64,000 nucleotides of DNA from Heterohyrax brucei (Eukaryota; Chordata; Mammalia; Hyracoidea; Procaviidae): assembly GCA_028571685.1 (NCBI GenBank), contig CM053166.1, positions 57,436,111 through 57,500,110 on the forward strand, given 5' to 3'. Both the position numbers and the translations under genes were made by a program. Shown here in pieces: positions 57,381 to 64,000 of this stretch; position 1 is the stretch's first letter; every line of letters starts with the position of its first letter. The notes under the pieces are model-generated. The model saw only the letters and a list, made by a program, of their open reading frames with translations. It had not been told where the DNA came from and searched no databases.

Positions 57381-57850
57381 TCTAGTTATTTATTGATGCA
57401 AAATAAACCAGCCTAAAACCTAATGGCTTGAAACAACAGCACAATATTTATTTTGTTCACAAGTGTGCAACATGGTCAGGGCTCCAAAGTGACAGTGAAT
57501 CTTTACTTCACATGACATCATTTAGGATGGTTCATCTGGGCTTGGAGAATCCATTTCCACACTGAATCACTCATAAATCTGGAAAATTGGTGCTGACTAT
57601 CGATTGACCTCCATGTCAGCCTCTGAGTTGTGTGGCTTTGGCTTCCTCACAGCACAGTGGCTGGATTTAACTCTTTGAATCCAACCCAAGAGAGGAAATG
57701 AAAATTGCCAGCTTCTTAAAGTCTAGGCTCAGAAAGTAGCATAGCATGACTTCTGCCATATTCTATTATTGTTACAGAGCCCAGATTAAAAAAAAAGGAC
57801 CATAGCCCTGCCCCCACTTTTTAGTGAGAGGAATGTTATTAAAAAAAGCC
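57381..57850 (-). mobile_element. Ancient MaLR LTR (MLT1-like)
   Basis: 'ttctagttatttattgatg', 'acctaatggcttgaaacaac' and 'gacttctgccatattctatt' match the inverted pattern of an old MLT1-type LTR. It is strongly diverged and is the oldest MaLR layer in the window. Confidence 0.6.
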
Positions 57851-57976
57851 CATGTTATAAAACTACCTTGCCTGCCCACTACAGTTGTTCTTTAACTTTA
57901 TTGAGACTTCCAACTTTTGGACTACCCTCCTTCTCCCTTCATCCATCTCTCTCTTCCTTTTTCTTTTTTTTTTTAA

Positions 57977-59775
57977 AGATTCAAGCCCAGCAACACTAAT
58001 CTCAGATAAAATATACTTTAAAATAAAATCCACCCCGAAAGACAAAGGACAATATATAACGACTAAAGGGACAATCCATCATCAAGACACAGTCATAATA
58101 AATACCTACGTACCGAGTGAAAGTATTCCAAAATATGTAACAAACTCTAACAGCACTGAAAAGAAAAATTGACAATTCCATCATAACAGTAGGAGACTTC
58201 AACACATCGCTCTTGGTTAAAGGACGGAACATCCTGAGTTCGAATCTCATTGTAGTGTTGATTTGAATTTCTTTAATAACTAAAGATTGTGAACATGTCT
58301 GCATGGGTTTTTTGGCTTCCTGGATCTCCTCTTTAGAGAAATGTCTGTCCATCTCCTTTGCCCATCACTTAATTGGATGATTTATCTTCTTCTTATTGAT
58401 ATTTTGTAGTATCTTATAGATTATGGAGATCAAGTGTCGGTCTGACATAGAGTTGCCAAATATTTTTTCCCATTCTGTAGGTGGCCTTTTAATTCTGTTA
58501 ATAAAGTCTTTGGATGAGCAAAATGTTTGATTCTTAATAGTTCCCAGTGATCTATTTTCTCTTCTGTTGATTGTGCTTTGTTTGACAGATTTTGAAGTCT
58601 GTCTATGTTGTGTATTAAAACTTCCACTGTTGTTCTTACCTTTTCTTGGATGAGCTTTATCGCTTTAGGTTTGATATTTAGGTCTTTTATCCAGTTGGAG
58701 ATGGTTTTTGTATAAGGTGTAAGATATGGATCTTGATTCAGTTTATTGCAGATGGATATCCAATTTTGCCAGCACCATTTGTTGAAAATACTGTTTTTAC
58801 CCCAGTTTAATGTCTTAGGGCCTTTGTCAAATAGCAAATGTTCATAGGCAGATGGTGTCATCTCTGGGGTCTCAATTCTGTTTCATTAATCAATCTGTCT
58901 GTTCTTATACCAGTACTAGGCTGTTTTGACCACTGTGGCAAGGACAGAACATCTTGAAAGAAATTCAGCAAAGATACAAAAGATCTGAAGGCCACAACTG
59001 CCAAGTTGACATCATAGACATACAAAGAACACTCCACCTAACAGCTGCAAAGTACACATTATTTTCCAATGCACAAGAAATGTTCTCCCAAATAGACCAA
59101 TATCATAGGCCACAAAGCAACCCTCAACAAAATCCCAAACACAGAAATAATGCAAAGTGTATTCTCTGATCACGGCACCATCAAAGTAGAAATTAACAAC
59201 ATGAAAAGCAAGGAAAAACTCCAAATACATGGAAACTGAATAATAAACACCTTGCTAAAAAACAAAACAAAACAAAAACCCATTGTGTAATAGAAGAAAT
59301 CAAAGATAGGAACAAAAAATTCCTAGAATTAAATGAGAATGAAAACACATTGTGCCAAAACCTTTGGAACACACCAAAGGAAGCACTCAGAGGTCAATTT
59401 ATAGCATACATCAAAAAAGAACAAAGGATGAAAATCAAAATATTAGCTACATAATTCCAAAACTAGAAACGGAACTTCATAAGAAGCTCACATCCATCCA
59501 AAAAGGGAAATGATAAAGATCAGAGCAGAAATAAATGAAATACAGAATAGAAAATCAAGAGAAGGAGTTAAGAAAACCAAAAGTTGGTTCTTCAAAAGGT
59601 TCAACAAAATTAACAGACTATTGGCCAAACTGACAAAAGACAGAACGGGACACAAATAACCCAAATAAAAAATGAAATGGGGGACATTATAACAGACCCA
59701 GTTAAAAAAAAAAGATCATACCAGAGAACTATGGAAAACTATATTCAAATTTGAAAACCTAGAAGAAATAGTTCC
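57977..59775 (+). mobile_element. L1 ORF2 endonuclease fragment, split by another L1
   Basis: Plus-strand L1: endonuclease text 57977-58235 ('gcaacactaatctcagata', 'gtaggagacttcaaca') continues at 58956-59775 ('attcagcaaagatacaaaa' onwards) into the RT linker. A minus-strand L1 piece (58236-58939) separates the halves. No 3' end is present; RTE sequence begins at about 59776. All frames are broken. Confidence 0.82.
58236..58939 (-). mobile_element. L1 ORF2 C-terminal fragment without poly(A), with TSD
   Basis: About 700 bp of inverted ORF2 C-terminus; the 143-codon ORF at 58430-58861 reads WCWQNWISICNKLNQDPY and [18 protein letters not shown]. It is flanked by aaggacggaacatcct (58220-58235) and aaggacagaacatctt (58940-58955). 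There is no L1 3' UTR and no A-run at the expected (left) end. Confidence 0.82.
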
Positions 59776-60332
59776 CACATGTCTGCTAATTTTTCATACT
59801 GTAGGGGCTTGCATCTTACTGTGATATTGAAGGCCATTACTACCTGTGTTCAGATACCAGCAGAGTCACTCATGGCAGACAGGTTTCAGTTCAGCTTCCA
59901 GACTAAGACAGACTAGCAAGAAAAGGCAGTCTGTTTCTGAAAAGAATTAGCCAGTGAAAACTACATGAACAGCAGAGGAACACTGATACAATGCCAGTTG
60001 ATGAGCCTCCCCCAGGTTGGAGGCCTGGGCAAGAACTGCTCCTCAAAGTAAAGTCAACATTAACGGACTTAATGGAAAAGCTCAATAGTATCCATCAGAA
60101 CAAGGCCAGAGACAGACTGTGGAACAGACCATCAACTGTTCATATGAAAATTCAAATTGAAACTGAAGAAAATTAGAGCAAGTCCAGGAGAGACAAAATA
60201 TGACTTTGATTGTATCCCACCTGAATTTAGAGGCCATCTCAAGAATAGATTTAGCACACTGAACACTAGTAAGTGAAGACCAGAAGAGTCGTGGGATGAC
60301 GTCAAGGACATAGCACATGAAGAAAGCAAAAA

Positions 60333-60497
60333 ACCAAATCCAACCCGCTGCCATCAAGTCGAGTCCAACTCATAGCGACTTTAGAGGTCAGAGTAGAACT
60401 GCCCCATAAAAGTTTCAAGGAGCATCTGGTGGATTTGAACTGCTGACCTTTTGGTTAGCAGATGTAGTATTTAACCCACAATGCCACCACGGTTTCT
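60333..60497 (-). repeat. AfroSINE in RTE, with TSD
   Basis: Inverted copy flanked by 'tgaagaaagca' on both sides (about 60319 and 60498) within RTE sequence. Confidence 0.88.
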
Positions 60498-60819
60498 GAA
60501 GAAAGCAAGAGGTCACTAAAAAAACAGAAGAGAAAGAAAAGACCAAAATGGATGTCAGAACAGGTGCTGAAACTTGTCTTGAATGTCAAGTAGCTAAAGA
60601 GAAAGGAAACAAGATAAAGCAAAAGAACTAATAGAAGACTTCAAAGGGCAGTTCAAGAAGATAAAGTATTATAATGATATGAGCAAATAGTTAGAGCTAG
60701 AACACTGAAAGGGAAGAACACATTTGGCATTTCTCAGAATGAAAGAACTGAACAAAAAATCTAAACCTTGAGTTGTAATAGTGAAGGATTCTGTGGGAAA
60801 AATATTAAATGATGCAAAA

Positions 60820-60977
60820 ACAAAAACAAAAAAACTCTACTGTTACTAAGTCAATTCCAACTCACAGCAACCCTATAGGACAGAGTAGACCTGCCCCATA
60901 GGGTTTCCAAGAAGTTTCTGGTGGATTCATACTGCTGATCTTTGTGATTAGTAGGAGTGGCTCTTAGTCAATGTTTC
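60820..60977 (-). repeat. AfroSINE in RTE
   Basis: Begins with an A-rich stretch and 'aagtcaattccaactcac'. The RTE reads on from 'aatattaaatgatgca' to 'acacaggaagcatcaaaag'. Confidence 0.85.
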
Positions 60978-61599
60978 CTAAACAACACAGGAAGCATCAA
61001 AAGAAGATGGAAGGAATACACAGAGTCGTTATAAAAAAAACAATTGGTTGACATTCAACCATTTTAAGAGGCACCATATGATCAGGAACCAACAGTACTG
61101 AAGGAAGAAGTTGAAGCCGCACTGAAGGTACTGGCTAAAAACAAGGCTATAGGAAATGCCAGAATATCAACTGAGATGTTTCAACAAATGGATGCAGTGT
61201 TAGAAGTGCTCAGCTGTCTGCGCCAAGAAATTTGGAAGAAGGCTACCTGGCCAACTGACAGGAAGAGATCCATACTTATGCCTATTCCCAAGTAAGGTGA
61301 TCCCACTGAATGCAGAAATTATTGAACAATATCATTAACATCACACACAAGTAAAGTTTTGCTGAAGATCATTCGAAAGCAGCTGCAACAGTCTATCAAG
61401 AGGGAACTGTCAGAAATTCAGGCCATATTCAGAAGATGACACAGATGTCAGGGGGATTCCGGCTGAAAGTAGACAATACCAGAAAGATGTTTACCCGTGT
61501 TTCACTGACAATGAAAAATCACAACAAATTACGGATAATATTTTGAAGAACTAGAATTCCAGAACAGTTAGTTAACCTGTACATAGAGCAAGAGAAACC

Positions 61600-61762
61600 C
61601 TGGTGGTGAAGCTGTTAAGTGCTAGGTCTGCTAACCAAAAGGCTGGCAGTTCAAGTCCACCAGGCACTTCTTGGAAACTCTTTGAGGCAGTTCTACTCTG
61701 ACCCATAGAGTCGCTATGAGTCGGAATTTATTTGATGGCAGTGGGTTTGGGTTTTTTGGTTT
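61600..61762 (+). repeat. AfroSINE in RTE, with TSD
   Basis: Plus-strand copy ('aaaccctggtggtgaagct' to 'gtgggtttgggttttttgg') flanked by atagagcaagag and atagatcaagag, the RTE target. Confidence 0.9.
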
Positions 61763-62867
61763 ATAGATCAAGAGGCAGTTATTCTAACATAACAAGGGAC
61801 ACAGCGTTGTTTAAAATCAGGTTTACTTGGTTCCACAATCAACACCCATGGAAGCAGCAGTTAAGAAATCAAAAGGCACGTTGCATTGGGCAAATTGCTG
61901 CAAAAGATCTCTTTAAAGTGTTGAAAAGCAAAGGCATCACTTAGAAGACTAAGGTTTAATATCATGGTTGAATCCTTTCACCATACCTATTCAATCTGTA
62001 TGCTGAGCAAATAATCTGAGAAGCTGGAAGATGTGAAAAGGAATGGGACATCATGACTAGAGGAAGACTTATTAACAGCTTATGTCTTGCAGATGGCACA
62101 ACCATGCTTGCTGAAAGTGAAGAGAACTTAAAGCACTTACTGATGAAGATCGAAGACCATAGTCTTCAGTGTGGATTACATCTCAACTTCAGGAAAACAA
62201 AAATCATCACAAATGGACCAATAATTACTGGAATGATAAATGGAGAAAATATTGAAGTTGTCAAGGATTTCATTTTACTTGATTCTACAATCAACACCCA
62301 TGGAAGCAGCAGCTAAGAAGCCAAAAGATGCATTGCACTCGACAAATTGCTGCAAAAGACCTCGTCAAAGTGTTGAAAATCAAAGAAGTCATCTTGAAGA
62401 CTAAGGTGCACCTGATCAAAGCCATGGTGTTTTCAGTCACTTCATATGCATGTGAAAGTTGGACAATGAATAAAGAGGACAGAAGAATTGATGTGTTTGA
62501 TTGTGGTGTTGGAGGAGAACATTGAATGTATCATGGACTGCCACAAGAATGAACAAATCTGTCTCTGAAGAAGTACAAACAAAATGCACCTTAGAAGCAA
62601 GGATGGTGAGACTACATCTTACACACTTTGGATATGTTGTCAGGAGGGATCAGTCCCTGGAGAAGGACATCATGCTTGGTAAAGTACAGCATCAGAGAAA
62701 AAGAGAAAGACCTTCCATGAGATGGATTGATACAGCGGCTGCAACAATAGGCTTAAACATAACAACAATTATGGGCACGGCACAGGACCAGTCAGTATTT
62801 CATTCTGTTGCACTTAGAGTCACTATGAGTCGGAACAGACTTGACAGCACATAACAATAACGTGTGC

Positions 62868-63286
62868 AGCTTCCTCATTTTGTCTTTCCACAAATGTAGT
62901 TGATCTGATTCCTGTCTGTTCCATCTGGTGAGGTCCATGTGTAGAGTTGCTGTTTACGTTGCTGAAAAAAGGTATTTGAAATGAAGAAGTTGTTGGTCTT
63001 GCAAAATTTTGTCATGGGATCTCCAGCTTCACTTCTATCACCAAGACTGTATTTTCCAACTACCAATCCTTTGTTTCCAACTTTAGCATTCTAATCACAG
63101 TAATTATCAATGCATCTTAATTCTATGTTTGATCAAGTCTAGTTTGCAAAAGTTGGTAAAAACCTTCAGTTCCTTCATCTTTGGCTTTAGTGGTTGGTGC
63201 ATAAATTTGAATAGTAGTTCTATTAAAGGGTCTTCCTTGTAGGACTATGGATATTGTCCTATCACTGACAGTGTTGTAATTCAGGA
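62868..63286 (-). mobile_element. RTE endonuclease-region fragment, opposite strand
   Basis: About 420 bp of RTE endonuclease text in minus orientation. The ORFs 62875-63066 (NQINYICGKTK; SLGDRSEAGDPMTKFC) and 63123-63311 (QIYAPTTKAKDEGTEGFYQ) match RTE/BovB endonuclease. It lies head-on to the 3' end of the RTE at 59776-62860, and it comes from the section that is deleted there. Confidence 0.82.
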
Positions 63287-63502
63287 CACAAGGTCTGCCA
63301 ACTAAGTTCACGAACTCATCCTAGAAAAAGTGCCATATATCTCATTGCTGAATATCACTATGGTCATCTTCAAAGTACTCCCCTTGGGAAGCCATGCACC
63401 TAGTCCACCCTTCCAAGCAACTTTGGAACTCTTTTCCTAGAATGCCCATCAGAGCCATCATATTACCTTGATGTCCTGAATGTCATCAAAATTTCTTCCT
63501 TT
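63287..63502 (-). mobile_element. Mariner end fragment
   Basis: The same mariner as at 50045: TIR-like 'aggtctgccaactaagttc', then the transposase C-terminus on the minus strand ('gatgtcctgaatgtcatc' = FDDIQDIK region). It stops at 63502, where L1 3' UTR begins. Confidence 0.78.
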
Positions 63503-64000
63503 CGCAGCCATGGTGGGGCACACAATGTTGAGTCCCTGTGGCAACATGAGAAAAAGAAGGGTGCATCCCAAGGATTCTACTAAAAGATCACAACTGATGG
63601 TCTGACGGCCTGGGGCTTCCTCTGGGAGCATGACCTCTAGACCTGCTGCTACTCCTGACCAGAAAACACTACTGAGGTCAACTCGTCTACTCTTTGGACA
63701 AAAATGGATGGGACTGAGGTACACAATGTGACTGCAGAGTATGTGTACTTTATGGTTCTTTGCATTTATAAGATGCTGTCCTACTGGTCTCTATAGATGG
63801 GAGAGAAGAGCATGGAGAGGAGGGGACAAGAGCTTGTTAAGAGGATACGACAAGTACAGAATGAAAAGGAGGAGTGTGCTGTCACCAGGCAAGCACAGCA
63901 GAAGGAGCTGCAGATAGGCAGGCATGCAAAATTAATTTGGATTATATACTTTGACTTAATCACATTTAAAAGAGTTTTGTATGAGAAACTAACTTGAGCT
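63503..64000 (+). mobile_element. L1 3' UTR end
   Basis: Plus-strand L1 tail from 'cagccatggtggggcacac' to 'gacttaatcacatttaaaa' (about 63970). The last bases (63976-64000, 'tatgagaaactaacttgag') look like the start of another L1 3' terminus that continues off the window. Confidence 0.82.

Larger units (their letters stand above)
59776..62860 (+). mobile_element. RTE/BovB-type LINE, both ends present, rearranged
   Basis: Runs from the RTE 5' UTR (59776, 'cccacatgtctgctaattt') to the 3' terminus (62860, 'cttgacagcacataacaat'). Near 60075 the endonuclease part is deleted. The linker and RT follow, with SINEs at 60333-60497 (-), 60820-60977 (-) and 61600-61762 (+). At 61822-61955 a ~134-bp piece belonging downstream is inserted out of order, and its proper copy is at 62273-62407. 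RT text is visible at 62053-62316 (TMLAESEENLKHLLMKIED, LHLNFRKTKI) and the C-terminus at 62328-62854 (SYACESWTMNKEDR). Frames are broken. Confidence 0.88.

Noticed and set aside
1-64000. A new multi-gene system, CRISPR-like array, phage or plasmid module
   Set aside because: No repeat-spacer array, no clustered conserved ORFs and no bacterial-type signals. The window is ordinary mammalian repeat DNA with an interesting insertion history.

Overview
This is a repeat-dense, gene-free stretch of a mammalian nuclear genome, most likely from an afrotherian and probably an elephant-like proboscidean. The lineage call is inference. It rests on (1) about two dozen copies of a tRNA-derived SINE whose 3' end ('...gagtcggaatcgactcgacggca...') matches the 3' end of an RTE/BovB-type LINE present here in several copies, which is the AfroSINE/RTE pairing as I recall it; (2) a young-looking L1 lineage with its own 3' UTR; and (3) a background of eutherian-wide fossils (MIR, L2, MER5-like hAT, L1M, MLT1-like LTRs). 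I found no host protein-coding gene, rRNA, tRNA gene, CRISPR array or operon. Nearly every long ORF is a LINE fragment or lies antisense to one. Ends given here are read by eye and are good to about 10-30 bp unless a target-site duplication (TSD) is quoted.

Layout. 1-9.1 kb: four L1 blocks in alternating orientation, with orphan L1 tails, one SINE and a small hAT element inside them. 9.1-14.8 kb: the quietest part, with an LTR remnant, a GGAA-type low-complexity tract, MIR, MER5-like and L2 fossils, a long-form SINE, and two abutting solo LTRs that share one target sequence. 14.8-21.0 kb: a minus-strand L1 with most of ORF2, preceded by a second L1 3' end. 21.0-27.4 kb: plus-strand L1 material whose 3' UTR is split by a two-LTR MaLR element of very low LTR divergence (25020-26973, TSD acaac). 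27.4-29.1 kb: two more L1 3' ends. 29.1-42.4 kb: one old L1M opened by nested insertions, namely an LTR-related unit, a 7.1-kb 5'-complete L1 (31471-38570), SINEs, an RTE and a class II solo LTR. 42.4-51.5 kb: RTE and SINE country, including an RTE with an inverted 5' segment, a MaLR LTR and a fold-back mariner. 51.5-57.9 kb: LTR remnants and an L1M split by a 5'-truncated young L1 that carries a 236-codon reverse-transcriptase ORF. 57.9-64.0 kb: an L1 fragment carrying an L1 without a poly(A) tail, then a rearranged 3.1-kb RTE, an opposing RTE piece, a mariner end and an L1 tail.

Nothing here works together as a pathway. The biology is the insertion history: which element landed in which, and how L1 and RTE reverse transcription left inversions, truncations and duplications. 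The features most worth a second look are the low-divergence MaLR element, a nearly identical 0.4-kb duplication inside a decayed L1, the RTE inversion, the scrambled RTE, the palindromic mariner and an unclassified 140-bp insert. I see no convincing new gene system.
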